A stretch of 64,000 bases of DNA from an uncultured Clostridia bacterium (lineage in GTDB: Bacteria > Bacillota > Clostridia > UBA1381). The notes beneath the pieces are model-generated. The model was not told the origin of the DNA. It worked only from the letters and a program-made list of their open reading frames with translations, and did not search any database. Where the stretch lies: assembly GCA_934454145.1 (NCBI GenBank), contig CAKSFT010000001.1, positions 310,001 to 374,000 on the forward strand, written 5' to 3'. Shown piece by piece: positions 43,640-52,548 of this stretch; position 1 is the stretch's first letter; every line of letters begins with the position of its first letter. Made by a program: the position numbers and the translations under genes.

Positions 43640-44674
43640 TTACATCTTATTCATAATATGCATATCATACGGGTCAAAGGTCATGCCGATATTGCTCCCG
43701 ACCTCTGCCGCTTTTGTCGAATGTATCAGCCACAAAAATCCGCCGGCTCTGACCTCCATCTCATAGTGCACACCTTTAAAAGTCACCGTTTCCACCCTGC
43801 CGCATATGACATACTCCCCGGGCGGCACAATTTTTATGTCCTCGGGGCGTATAACCACATCTACCGGGACATTCTCGCCGAATCCCTTGTCGACACACTC
43901 AAATTCTTTATCCTCAAATTTCACCAGAAAGTCCTTTTCCATGATGCCGTCCAGAATATTGCTCTCGCCGATAAAGTCCGCGACAAATGCGTTTATCGGC
44001 TCGTTGTATATATCAACGGGACTGCCTATCTGCTGGATAACCCCATGGTTCATCACCACCACGGTGTCACTCATGGTCAATGCCTCTTCCTGGTCATGGG
44101 TAACATATATAAACGTAATCTCCAACTGCTGCTGAATACGTTTCAGTTCTGTCTGCATTTCCTTCCTGAGTTTCAGGTCAAGCGCACCCAAGGGCTCGTC
44201 CAGCAAAAGTACCTTTGGCTTGTTTACCAAAGCCCTGGCAATGGCAACCCTCTGCTGCTGTCCGCCCGAAAGCCTGTGCACCGAGCGTTTTTCAAATCCT
44301 TTCAGATTGACAAGTTCCAAAATCTTTGTCACTTCACGGTTTATGTCGTTTTCCTTCATCTTTTTTACTCTCAGACCAAATGCAACGTTGTCGTATACAT
44401 TAAGATGCGGAAAAAGAGCATATTTCTGAAATACAGTATTGATATTGCGCTTATACGGCGGAAGATTTTTTATATCTTTCCCTTCAAACAACAATGTCCC
44501 GCGGTCCGGCTCCACAAAGCCGCCTATAATCCTCAAAGTTGTTGTCTTTCCACAGCCGGAAGGGCCCAAAAGCGTCACAAATTCTTTGTCCGCAATGTCC
44601 AGGTTTATCCCTTTCAAAACATCTTCCCCTTCAAACGATACGGCAATATCCCTCAAACTGATAATGTTTCCCAA
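43640..44674 (-). CDS. potA: Polyamine ABC transporter ATPase PotA
   Basis: Energises the importer. Walker A GPSGCGKTT (about residues 32-40), signature LSGGQQQRVAIARAL, Walker B LLLDEPLGALD, then the switch His in THDQEEAL; a C-terminal TOBE domain (about 265-344) completes it. The likely start is TTG 44674, because GGAGGT is 6 nt upstream; the longer frame begins at ATG 44692, which itself overlaps that ribosome site. Confidence 0.94.
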   Translation of the reverse strand: MGNIISLRDIAVSFEGEDVLKGINLDIADKEFVTLLGPSGCGKTTTLRIIGGFVEPDRGTLLFEGKDIKNLPPYKRNINTVFQKYALFPHLNVYDNVAFGLRVKKMKENDINREVTKILELVNLKGFEKRSVHRLSGGQQQRVAIARALVNKPKVLLLDEPLGALDLKLRKEMQTELKRIQQQLEITFIYVTHDQEEALTMSDTVVVMNHGVIQQIGSPVDIYNEPINAFVADFIGESNILDGIMEKDFLVKFEDKEFECVDKGFGENVPVDVVIRPEDIKIVPPGEYVICGRVETVTFKGVHYEMEVRAGGFLWLIHSTKAAEVGSNIGMTFDPYDMHIMNKM

Positions 44675-44772
44675 CTTTCTACCTCCAATCATTCATTGCA
44701 CAGCGGCTTCATATTCCACCGCTTTTTTCATGCAACACAAAATTAGCCATTGTGTCATTTGCATATAATCTA

Positions 44773-44801
44773 ACTTTAGACGAAAATCGTCCAAATGTCA
44801 A
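44773..44801 (-). promoter_or_regulatory. potABCD promoter with a palindromic operator in the spacer
   Basis: Minus-strand TTGACA (44801-44796), 17 nt, TAAAGT (44778-44773). Within the spacer, GACGA-TTT-TCGTC (44791-44779) is a perfect dyad. That placement is typical of a repressor site. The regulator is not encoded beside the operon. Confidence 0.7.
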
Positions 44802-44876
44802 GGGTTTTTCAAAAAAAAGTCCTTGTGAATATTTACAAAATTTTAACAGTCCCAAAGGCTTTTTTCTGCACCCCAA

Positions 44877-44918
44877 AAGAGATTGCGGCAAAATGGAATC
44901 ATTTTGCCGCAATCTCTT
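44877..44918 (-). terminator. Long hairpin after lacZ
   Basis: AAGAGATTGCGGCAAAAT pairs perfectly with its complement across a 6-nt loop. On the minus strand only a short TTTT follows, so it is a probable but not classical terminator. Its TTGCGGCAAAA core resembles the tyrS terminator. Confidence 0.6.
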
Positions 44919-44929
44919 AAAATGCCCGC

Positions 44930-47758
44930 TTATTTTATTTTGAATGTAAACTTTATTTTTTTGTCTGCAACTCTATATTTTTCGGCAAGCTTCGGCCCGC
45001 AGGAATTGGAGCCCACGCCCGACATTTTGTAGTCTATCCTCACATTTGTGAATCCGTTCTTTTTCAATTCGTCGGTATGCTGTGCCGTTTGCAGTGCCAT
45101 AGTGTCATATTCCGAAACCGCAAATTCAAATTCCGTGCCGGCGGTGAAGGTCAATCCGCCTTTTACGGCAAGATACTTTGTTTTTGTGTGGTTGCCGTGT
45201 TCCTGCGGCATCACATAATTTACATATTCATCTCCTGCCGTACTCTCGTACAGACCCATAGCCGCATGCCAATGCATGTCACAATAGTTTTCGCCCGGCC
45301 CCATGCCGAAATAGCTGAATCCGCTTTTCTCTGCCGGCAGTTTAAATTCAAAACCGATTCTTGGCAGCCACTCGGCATCTTTGTCAACCGCCGCGTCAAA
45401 GTCCACAAAAATTTCTCCGTCATCATATACAGAGTACGTGATTGTATATTGTATAATCGGGATTCTTGCCACTCCGGCAAGGCTCCCCTTTGTGACAATT
45501 TTCCCGTCCTCAAGTATGCAGGAATAAACCTTGTTGAATGTACGCCAAAGGTTCATGCTTGTGTCATTTACTCCGCCGTTATTCGGATTTCCCCATGTTT
45601 CGGTCATATACCTGTCATTGTCGGTCAGCGCCCTCCACACCGACAGCCTCATGATGTCCCTGAGCTGTTCTTCACCATTTTTAACCATGCTTTCAACAGT
45701 GCCGTAAAGCTTTGAGAAGGTATATGAAAATCCTTCGCCCTCTGCTGTTATTTCCTTGTCCGTTTCGGAGAATACAGCCGGGTTCTTTGCCGTTTTTTCC
45801 TCTGTCACCGGCACATCTGCCGTTTCCTGGATTTTGGCTGTTTCATAGCCTTCTGCGTCATACAGATACACATTTACATAGCAGCCCATGCGGCAATCCT
45901 TCGGCAAATCCAGCTCCAGCTCTGCCGTCTGCTTCGGGGCGATGTCCAAGACAACTTCTTTTGCCGAAACAATTTTCTCATCACGCTGAATTTCATATTT
46001 CAGCTTGTATTCACTGAGATTTGTAAAATCATAAAGATTTGTAATTTTCAGCTTATTCCCCGACAATTCCGCTTTGATATACTGATATGCCGCTTTTGCA
46101 TTCAATGTGCCTGCCTTGAAGGACTTGTCAGAGAATATGAGCCCGTCGGAACAGAAGTTTCCGTCATGGTTCAATTCGCCGAAATCTCCGCCGTATTTCT
46201 GCACACCGTCCTCCACAAAGGTGTGGTCAATCCACTCCCAGATGCAGCCGCCTATCAGTTTCGGATATTTGTATATAACGTCCCAGTAGTCCTTTGTGTC
46301 CCCGGGGCCGTTCCCCATCGCATGTGCATATTCGCACATGAAGAAGGGCTGTTTCCTGTTTTCATCTTTTGCATATTCTTCTATGGTTTCAATCGGCGGA
46401 TACATAAGCGAATATACGTCTGTTGTGTCAAGGATTTCACTTCTGGACGCGTCCTCCGCATGCACAAGTCTTTCGGAATCCATCGTTCTCAGCCATTCAA
46501 TCATCGAACGGTGATTTGTGCCGTGTCCGCTCTCGTTTCCCGTTGACCACATGATGACAGACACATGGTTCTTGTCCCTGCCATACGCCCTCTGCATACG
46601 CTCAACAAAAGACTCTTTCCACTCGGGTTTGTTGTTTATCCATTCCATATTGTCTTGGAAATCGTATGCATAACTAATCTGGGGGCATCTTCTCTGTGTA
46701 AAGCCGTGCATTTCCAGGTCTGTTTCCAGGCAGACATAAAATCCCAGTTCGTCGCACATCTCCACAAATTTCGGCGTCGGCGGATAATGTGAAGTTCTTA
46801 TGCAGTTTATGTTCAGCTTTTTCATGAGCTTAAGGTCTTCCAAAAGCTCCGCATCGGTCTGCGTCCAGCCGTTTATGCGGTGGGTGTCGTGGCGGTTTAT
46901 ACCCTTCAGCTTTACGGACACGCCGTTTATCAGCAATTCATATTTGTCCGATATTTCAATTGTGCGGAAACCTGTCTTGACCTCAATCACTTCATCTTTG
47001 TATGTAAATACCAATCTGTAAAGATGCGGTTTTTCAGCATTCCACAAAATCGGGTTTTCAACCTTAAATTCCGCATTTGCCGATGCCTGCTTTTTGTCCA
47101 GAAGTTTGTCGCCGTCATAAAGGGAAATTTCGCCTTCCCCTTCAAAAGCAATCTTAATCATATCGTCATGAGTGCGTACATCAATGTCACCTATATGTCC
47201 CTGCGGTCTTGACAAAAGGTACACATCTCTGAAAATACCGTTATATCTGAAAAAGTCCTGGTCTTCAAGATAACTTCCGCTGCACCACTTCAAAACCCTT
47301 GCCCTTATCGTATTTGTCCCCCCGGTGACAAAATCCGATATGTCAAATTCCGCCTGAAGGTGTGAGCCCTGGCTGTATCCGACATACTTTCCGTTTATGT
47401 AAAGGCTGACACACGAGGACACACCCTCAAATACAATATAATGCTTTCTCTGTGTGTCTTTGATTTCAAATTCACGCTCGTACACGCCCAGCGGATTTTC
47501 GTCCGGCACATACGGCGGATCCACCGGGTGCGGGTATTGCACATTGGTATAATACGGCTTTTCATAGCCCCTTGCCTGCCAGCACGACGGTACGTCAATT
47601 TTGTCCCACTCGCTTATATTCTCTTCTTCGTCAATATCCCTCGGATAAAATTTAAACTTCCATTCTCCGTTCAGCAAAGTGCAGTTGTTGGGGATATAAT
47701 ACGCCCTTTGCTTCATGCGGTTTTCGCAAATACGGTTCAGATTCTCATAATTTCTCAT
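44930..47758 (-). CDS. lacZ: Glycoside hydrolase family 2 beta-galactosidase
   Basis: 942 residues with the LacZ domain order: sugar-binding jelly roll (about 50-210), Ig-like domain, TIM barrel (about 290-580), and the C-terminal small-chain beta-sandwich (about 680-942). The acid/base Glu is in STGNESGHG; the nucleophile Glu is in FMCEYAHAMGNG. CWQARGYEKPYYTNVQYP is a family hallmark. There is no signal peptide, so it acts inside the cell. It hydrolyses lactose or other beta-galactosides; EbgA-type enzymes look alike. AAGGAG precedes ATG 47758. It appears to be a single-gene unit, with no transporter or regulator next to it. Confidence 0.94.
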   Translation of the reverse strand: MRNYENLNRICENRMKQRAYYIPNNCTLLNGEWKFKFYPRDIDEEENISEWDKIDVPSCWQARGYEKPYYTNVQYPHPVDPPYVPDENPLGVYEREFEIKDTQRKHYIVFEGVSSCVSLYINGKYVGYSQGSHLQAEFDISDFVTGGTNTIRARVLKWCSGSYLEDQDFFRYNGIFRDVYLLSRPQGHIGDIDVRTHDDMIKIAFEGEGEISLYDGDKLLDKKQASANAEFKVENPILWNAEKPHLYRLVFTYKDEVIEVKTGFRTIEISDKYELLINGVSVKLKGINRHDTHRINGWTQTDAELLEDLKLMKKLNINCIRTSHYPPTPKFVEMCDELGFYVCLETDLEMHGFTQRRCPQISYAYDFQDNMEWINNKPEWKESFVERMQRAYGRDKNHVSVIMWSTGNESGHGTNHRSMIEWLRTMDSERLVHAEDASRSEILDTTDVYSLMYPPIETIEEYAKDENRKQPFFMCEYAHAMGNGPGDTKDYWDVIYKYPKLIGGCIWEWIDHTFVEDGVQKYGGDFGELNHDGNFCSDGLIFSDKSFKAGTLNAKAAYQYIKAELSGNKLKITNLYDFTNLSEYKLKYEIQRDEKIVSAKEVVLDIAPKQTAELELDLPKDCRMGCYVNVYLYDAEGYETAKIQETADVPVTEEKTAKNPAVFSETDKEITAEGEGFSYTFSKLYGTVESMVKNGEEQLRDIMRLSVWRALTDNDRYMTETWGNPNNGGVNDTSMNLWRTFNKVYSCILEDGKIVTKGSLAGVARIPIIQYTITYSVYDDGEIFVDFDAAVDKDAEWLPRIGFEFKLPAEKSGFSYFGMGPGENYCDMHWHAAMGLYESTAGDEYVNYVMPQEHGNHTKTKYLAVKGGLTFTAGTEFEFAVSEYDTMALQTAQHTDELKKNGFTNVRIDYKMSGVGSNSCGPKLAEKYRVADKKIKFTFKIK

Positions 47759-47809
47759 AATGTTCTCCTTTTTCACCTGAAAATAAGTCTGCTAAAAAAA
47801 GACATTCAT

Positions 47810-47838
47810 ATTATATAGGAAACACGCAAAAAAATCAA
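47810..47838 (-). promoter_or_regulatory. lacZ promoter
   Basis: Minus-strand TTGATT (47838-47833), 17 nt, TATAAT (47815-47810). The leader is about 45 nt. The upstream 47840-47960 is a poly-A/T-rich tract shared with the divergent trpB promoter. Confidence 0.75.
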
Positions 47839-47965
47839 TGTTTTTTTTGAAAAAAATACTATATTTTTTAAGATTTTCTTTTTGTAAATAAGAAACATTG
47901 TTTTTTATGTTTTTAAGGATTTTTTATATCATTTGCAACAAAAAATATTTTTTTTGTTTTTCCTC

Positions 47966-47994
47966 TTGACAAAACCGAAAAGCAGTGCTATGAT
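47966..47994 (+). promoter_or_regulatory. Promoter of the trpB T-box transcript
   Basis: TTGACA (47966-47971), 17 nt, TATGAT (47989-47994). Transcription would start at about 48001, at the base of T-box stem I. Confidence 0.85.
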
Positions 47995-48000
47995 TTGTAC

Positions 48001-48283
48001 CAATAGAATAAACCGATGAGCAGGAGTAGTAATTCTCTTTCTGCATGTATTCCGAGAGAGCCGCCGGCGGTGTGATGGCGGCAATACACAAGAGAACGAA
48101 TGGACCTGTGAGGGCAAACCGAACAGTTTACACTCAGTAGGGGCGACGGATGTCAACCGTAAAAAGTGACAGCGCTGTGATGGCAGTGCATAAAAAGTGC
48201 ATCTCTTCCCGAGATGAAATTAGGTGGCACCGCAGGTAGATTTATACCCTGTCCTAATAAAGGACAGGGTATTTTTGCTTTTT
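48001..48283 (+). ncRNA. Tryptophan-specific T-box leader
   Basis: The T-box consensus AGGTGGCACCGC is at 48222-48233, preceded by stem I features (GAGCAGGAGTAG, GAGAGCCGCC, GTGATGGCGG). In the specifier loop, GAATGGACCTGTGAG places TGG-A at 48101-48104, so the specifier codon is UGG for tryptophan. The leader ends in a terminator, ATACCCTGTCCT with AGGACAGGGTAT then T-runs (48244-48283). Uncharged tRNA-Trp should switch on the downstream gene. Confidence 0.95.
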
Positions 48284-48323
48284 CGGAAAAATCTATAAAA
48301 TTTTATGAAAGGTGGTTTATACC

Positions 48324-49691
48324 ATGAAAAACATTCCTTACAAAATTTATCTTGATGAACACGAGATGCCGAAACACTGGTACAACGTCCGTGCCGACAT
48401 GAAAAACAAGCCTGCACCCATACTTAACCCTGCAACGATGAAACCGGTCACAAAGGACGACTTGCGTCCCGTTTTCTGCGACGAGCTGATTGACCAGGAG
48501 CTTGACAACGAAAACCCATACATAGATATCCCCGAAGAAATCAGGACTTACTACAAGATGTACCGTCCTTCTCCGCTGGTGCGCGCATATTTTCTTGAAA
48601 AAGCGCTCGGCACCCCGGCAAAGATTTATTATAAATTTGAAGGCAACAACACCTCCGGCAGCCACAAATTAAACTCCGCCATTGCCCAGGCATATTATGC
48701 AAAAAAGCAGGGGCTCAAGGGCGTCACAACCGAAACGGGCGCAGGGCAATGGGGCACAGCGCTATCCATGGCATGCTCCTTCTTCGGGTTGGACTGCAAG
48801 GTCTACATGGTAAAAGTATCGTACGAGCAAAAGCCCTTCAGGCGTGAGGTTATGCGCACATACGGCGCCTCCGTGACACCGTCGCCCTCCGACACGACAC
48901 AGGTCGGCAGGAAAATCCTTGCGGAATTTCCCGGGACAACAGGCAGCCTTGGCTGTGCAATTTCCGAGGCGGTCGAGGCGGCAGTCACACACGAAGGCTA
49001 CAGATATGTCCTTGGTTCGGTGCTGTCACAGGTACTTCTGCACCAGTCTGTCATCGGGCTTGAAACAAAAACCGCACTTGAAAAATACGGTGTGACCCCC
49101 GACATCATCATCGGCTGCGCCGGCGGCGGCTCAAACCTCGGCGGACTTATATCCCCGTTTATGGGTGAAAAACTCCGCGGCGAAAAAGATTACCGTTTCA
49201 TCGCCGTAGAGCCTGCCTCATGCCCCAGCCTTACGCGCGGAAAATATGCATATGACTTCTGCGACACCGGCAAGGTGTGCCCCCTGGCAAAAATGTACAC
49301 CCTCGGCAGCAGCTTTATCCCTTCTGCAAACCACGCCGGCGGTCTGCGTTATCACGGCATGAGTTCTGTGCTTTCACAGCTTTATGATGACAAGCTCATC
49401 GAGGCTGTTTCTGTTGAGCAGACAGCGGTCTTTGCGGCGGCACAGCAATTTGCAAGGGTTGAGGGGATTCTCCCGGCGCCGGAGAGCAGCCACGCCATAA
49501 GGGTTGCCATAGATGAGGCGCTGAAATGCAAAGAAAGCGGCGAAGAAAAAACAATTGTATTTGGGCTGACCGGCACGGGTTATTTTGACATGGTTGCTTA
49601 TCAAAAATTTAATGACGGCGAAATGAGCGATTATATCCCGACAGATGCCGATATCGCAAAAAGCCTTGCAAAACTCCCCAAAATCGACTAA
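48324..49691 (+). CDS. trpB: Tryptophan synthase beta chain, TrpB2 type
   Basis: PLP enzyme of 455 residues that joins indole and serine. The PLP lysine is in GSHKLNSA (about residue 111), the phosphate-binding loop is GCAGGGSNLGG, and ETGAGQWG is the active-site segment. Length, the N-terminal extension and the RPSPLVRA segment mark the TrpB2 branch, which works without TrpA. No trpA or other trp gene is near. The T-box above is tryptophan specific, in keeping with this role. ATG 48324 is chosen; an in-frame GTG lies at 48312. Confidence 0.93.
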   Translation: MKNIPYKIYLDEHEMPKHWYNVRADMKNKPAPILNPATMKPVTKDDLRPVFCDELIDQELDNENPYIDIPEEIRTYYKMYRPSPLVRAYFLEKALGTPAKIYYKFEGNNTSGSHKLNSAIAQAYYAKKQGLKGVTTETGAGQWGTALSMACSFFGLDCKVYMVKVSYEQKPFRREVMRTYGASVTPSPSDTTQVGRKILAEFPGTTGSLGCAISEAVEAAVTHEGYRYVLGSVLSQVLLHQSVIGLETKTALEKYGVTPDIIIGCAGGGSNLGGLISPFMGEKLRGEKDYRFIAVEPASCPSLTRGKYAYDFCDTGKVCPLAKMYTLGSSFIPSANHAGGLRYHGMSSVLSQLYDDKLIEAVSVEQTAVFAAAQQFARVEGILPAPESSHAIRVAIDEALKCKESGEEKTIVFGLTGTGYFDMVAYQKFNDGEMSDYIPTDADIAKSLAKLPKID

Positions 49692-49706
49692 AACTTAATC
49701 TAAAAT

Positions 49707-49753
49707 CCAAAAAGGGAGCTGTAAAAAATGTATTTTTCAGGCTCCCTTTTTGG
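49707..49753 (+). terminator. Terminator after trpB
   Basis: CCAAAAAGGGAGC pairs with GCTCCCTTTTTGG across a 21-nt AT-rich loop. It lies 15 nt after the trpB stop. Confidence 0.7.
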
Positions 49754-49771
49754 AAATAGGAAAAAATGCTT

Positions 49772-49861
49772 CAGAACTGACAAACTGAACCCGACGGCGT
49801 ACGTGTGTACTCCGAGAGGTTCAGTTTGTTCACAACAAAAGAAATTTGGATTACAGTTCTG
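49772..49861. repeat. Nested inverted repeats downstream of pyrI
   Basis: ACAAACTGAACC (49780-49791) pairs with GGTTCAGTTTGT (49818-49829) and an outer CAGAACTG (49772-49779) pairs with CAGTTCTG (49854-49861), which includes the last pyrI codons. The inner loop is 26 nt and has its own GTAC-rich symmetry. On the minus strand a TTTTTT follows, so it may end the pyr operon transcript. Confidence 0.65.
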
Positions 49862-50279
49862 TATTTTTTGCCTTCGATTCACAGTATGCACATCTGTAAA
49901 CTCTTTTTTCTCTGTCAGTAAGTTTAAAAATATGCGGAATCCCTTTTTCAACCGTCGTTATGCAGCGCGGGTTTTTGCATATTATGACATTCTCCACTCT
50001 TTCCGGGAGGGCAAGGTGGCATTTTTTCACCAGTTCGCCGTTCTTTATGATATTCACGGTGCTGTCCGGGTCGACATACCCCAATACGTTCAAATCAATG
50101 TCAATTTCATCATCAATTTTTATGATGTCCTTGCGCCCCATCTTTTTGCTCACGACATTCTTTATAATTGCGACCGAACAGTCAAGATTTTCAAGATTCA
50201 AAAAGCGGTAAAGCTCCATGCTTTTCCCGGCTTTTATGTGGTCTATGACAATCCCGTTTTTTATAGAATCAATCTTCAT
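49851..50279 (-). CDS. pyrI: Aspartate carbamoyltransferase regulatory chain
   Basis: 142 residues: an allosteric nucleotide-binding domain (1-95; IKNGIVIDHIKAGKS) and a zinc domain with CKNPRC and CAYC (about residues 102-135). It makes PyrB responsive to nucleotides. It starts 1 nt after the pyrB stop and is the last gene of the pyr operon. Confidence 0.93.
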   Translation of the reverse strand: MKIDSIKNGIVIDHIKAGKSMELYRFLNLENLDCSVAIIKNVVSKKMGRKDIIKIDDEIDIDLNVLGYVDPDSTVNIIKNGELVKKCHLALPERVENVIICKNPRCITTVEKGIPHIFKLTDREKRVYRCAYCESKAKNTEL

Positions 50280-50280
50280 T

Positions 50281-51195
50281 TCATTCCACCCCCAAAAGCT
50301 TAAGAATCAGCGCCATTCTGATGAATTTTCCGTTAAGTGCCTGTTTAAAATAGCATGCTCTGCGGTCATTGTCCACCTCAACCGCAATCTCGTTGACACG
50401 CGGCAAGGGGTGCATGATTGTCAAATCAGCCTTTGCGTTGCAAAGCTTGTCCTCTGTCAATATATAGCTGTCTTTTAGGCGTATATAGTCCGCCTCATTG
50501 AAAAAGCGCTCTTGCTGCACCCTTGTCATATAAAGAATGTCAAGTGCCGGCATGGCCTCCTCCAAATCCCCGGTTTCCTCAAACAGGATTCCCTTTTTCA
50601 TCAGGGTTTCCTCCTTGATATAGTCCGGCAGTTTCAATTCCTCAGGGGATATCAGGACAAATTTTATCCCCGTATATCTGGAAAGCGCAAGTATAAGCGA
50701 ATGCACCGTCCGCCCGAATTTCAGGTCGCCGCACAGCCCCACAGTCAGGTCGGACAGTCTGCCCTTTTCGCGCTTTATCGTAAGCAAATCCGTCAGGGTC
50801 TGCGTCGGGTGGTTGTGCCCCCCGTCGCCTGCATTTATTATCGGCACCTCCGACTTCATCGACGCAACCATGGGCGCGCCCTCCTTTGGGTGGCGCATGG
50901 CGATGATGTCTGCATAACAGCCCACCACGCGCACCGTGTCGGACACGCTTTCGCCTTTTGAGGCAGAACTGCTTGCGGCTTCGGAAAAGCCCAGGACATT
51001 GCCGCCCAGCTCCATCATCGCCGCCTCAAAGCTCAGCCTTGTCCTTGTCGAAGGCTCGAAAAACAATGTCGCAAGCTTTTTATATCTGCACTTTTCCCGA
51101 TAATCCCCGGGATTTTCAATGATATCCTGTGCCTTTTCAATAAGCTCGTCAACCTCTTGCGTAGATAAATCAAGAATATCAATAAGATGTTTCAT
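50281..51195 (-). CDS. pyrB: Aspartate carbamoyltransferase catalytic chain
   Basis: Condenses carbamoyl phosphate and aspartate, the committed step of pyrimidine synthesis. 304 residues. Carbamoyl-phosphate loop FFEPSTRTRLSFE (about 45-57), HPTQTLTDLLT, and HPLPRVNEI near the C-terminus are diagnostic. It begins where pyrE ends. Confidence 0.96.
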   Translation of the reverse strand: MKHLIDILDLSTQEVDELIEKAQDIIENPGDYREKCRYKKLATLFFEPSTRTRLSFEAAMMELGGNVLGFSEAASSSASKGESVSDTVRVVGCYADIIAMRHPKEGAPMVASMKSEVPIINAGDGGHNHPTQTLTDLLTIKREKGRLSDLTVGLCGDLKFGRTVHSLILALSRYTGIKFVLISPEELKLPDYIKEETLMKKGILFEETGDLEEAMPALDILYMTRVQQERFFNEADYIRLKDSYILTEDKLCNAKADLTIMHPLPRVNEIAVEVDNDRRACYFKQALNGKFIRMALILKLLGVE

Positions 51196-51831
51196 TTATA
51201 CCTCTCCAATCCAACTTTCATCACTCGGGTTGTTTCTGAATCTGATAAGTCTTTCTATGTCCTTTTCTTCGATATACCCTTCTTCTGCCGCCACTTCTGC
51301 CAAAGTTTCAAAGTTTGTCAGGCTTATATTTCTGACATTTGCCGCCGCCAGGCGGTCGATGCCTTTTTGCATGCCATATGTGAATATGCTCACAATTCCA
51401 AGCACATCTGCGCCTTCTTCCCTCAAAGCCCCGACAACTTCAATCACACTTCCGCCCGTTGAAATCAAATCCTCCACGACAACAACCTTTTCGCCTTTTT
51501 CAAGCTTTCCTTCTATGCGGTTGCCCCTGCCGTGGTCCTTCGCACCGGAGCGTACATAGCCCATCGGTATGCCAAGCATATGCGCCGCAATCGCCGCGTG
51601 TGCAATCCCGGCGGTGCTTGTCCCCATCAATGCTTCACACCCGGGATATTCCCTCTTTACCGTTTCGGCAATTGCCGCCTCAACCTTGTCCCTCACCGCC
51701 GGTGCCGACAAAACAAGTCTGTTGTCACAGTACACCGGACTTTTGATTCCGCTTGCCCACGTAAACGGATTTTCGGGGCGCAGAAACACAGCGCCGATTG
51801 ACAGCAACCCTTTTGCAATTTCTTTTTTCAT
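51196..51831 (-). CDS. pyrE: Orotate phosphoribosyltransferase
   Basis: Adds ribose phosphate to orotate. 211 residues. The PRPP-binding motif is VVVEDLISTGGS (about 115-126), with PVYCDNRL near the N-terminus and GTSTAGIAHA. It follows pyrF by 18 nt. Confidence 0.95.
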   Translation of the reverse strand: MKKEIAKGLLSIGAVFLRPENPFTWASGIKSPVYCDNRLVLSAPAVRDKVEAAIAETVKREYPGCEALMGTSTAGIAHAAIAAHMLGIPMGYVRSGAKDHGRGNRIEGKLEKGEKVVVVEDLISTGGSVIEVVGALREEGADVLGIVSIFTYGMQKGIDRLAAANVRNISLTNFETLAEVAAEEGYIEEKDIERLIRFRNNPSDESWIGEV

Positions 51832-51849
51832 GATTTTTTCTCCTTTCTC

Positions 51850-52548
51850 TCAGCCCAAAAACTCTCTCACACATCTCCTGTATGCTTCGACAGGGTCTTT
51901 TGCCTGTGTTATCGGCCTGCCGACAACAATATAGTCAGACCCCAGTTCTCTTGCTTTTTCCGGTGTGGTCACCCTCACCTGGTCACCCACGTCCCCGTCT
52001 GCAAATCTCACCCCGGGGGTCACGGTGAGAAAGTCCTCTCCGCACACCGCCTTGACCTTGCCCGCCTCAAGCGGTGAGCAGACAACACCGTCCAGCCCGG
52101 ACACCTTTACATTTTTGGCATAATGCATAACCACCTCATCAAGAGGCTTGTCTATAAGCAAATCCTCTGTCATTCTTTCCTGGCTTGTCGAGGTCAGCTG
52201 TGTAACCCCAATCAACAGCGGACGCGTGCCGTCCTCACGGGTAAGCCCTTCCAGCGCCGCCTCCATCATCGCCTTCGTGCCCGATGCATGCAGATTGCAC
52301 ATATCCACGTCCAGTGCCGACAGCACCTTCATTGATTTTTTGACCGTGTTCGGTATGTCGTGCAGTTTTAGATCAAGAAAAATTTTGTGTCCCCTTTTCT
52401 TTATCTCCCTGACAATGTCAGGTCCCTCCGCATAAAACAATTCCATGCCGATTTTCACATACGGTTTTTCTTCCGTAAATCTGTCAAGAAAATCAAACAC
52501 CTCTTTCTTTCCGTTAAAATCACATGCAATAATCACATCTTTGCTCAT
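51850..52548 (-). CDS. pyrF: Orotidine-5'-phosphate decarboxylase
   Basis: Makes UMP. 232 residues of the long-known TIM-barrel family: IACDF near residue 7, and the catalytic DLKLHDIPNTV (about 58-68) with the Asp/Lys/Asp set. VTPGVR and VGRPITQA close the phosphate-binding end. Its ATG overlaps the pyrD stop by 4 nt. Confidence 0.95.
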   Translation of the reverse strand: MSKDVIIACDFNGKKEVFDFLDRFTEEKPYVKIGMELFYAEGPDIVREIKKRGHKIFLDLKLHDIPNTVKKSMKVLSALDVDMCNLHASGTKAMMEAALEGLTREDGTRPLLIGVTQLTSTSQERMTEDLLIDKPLDEVVMHYAKNVKVSGLDGVVCSPLEAGKVKAVCGEDFLTVTPGVRFADGDVGDQVRVTTPEKARELGSDYIVVGRPITQAKDPVEAYRRCVREFLG

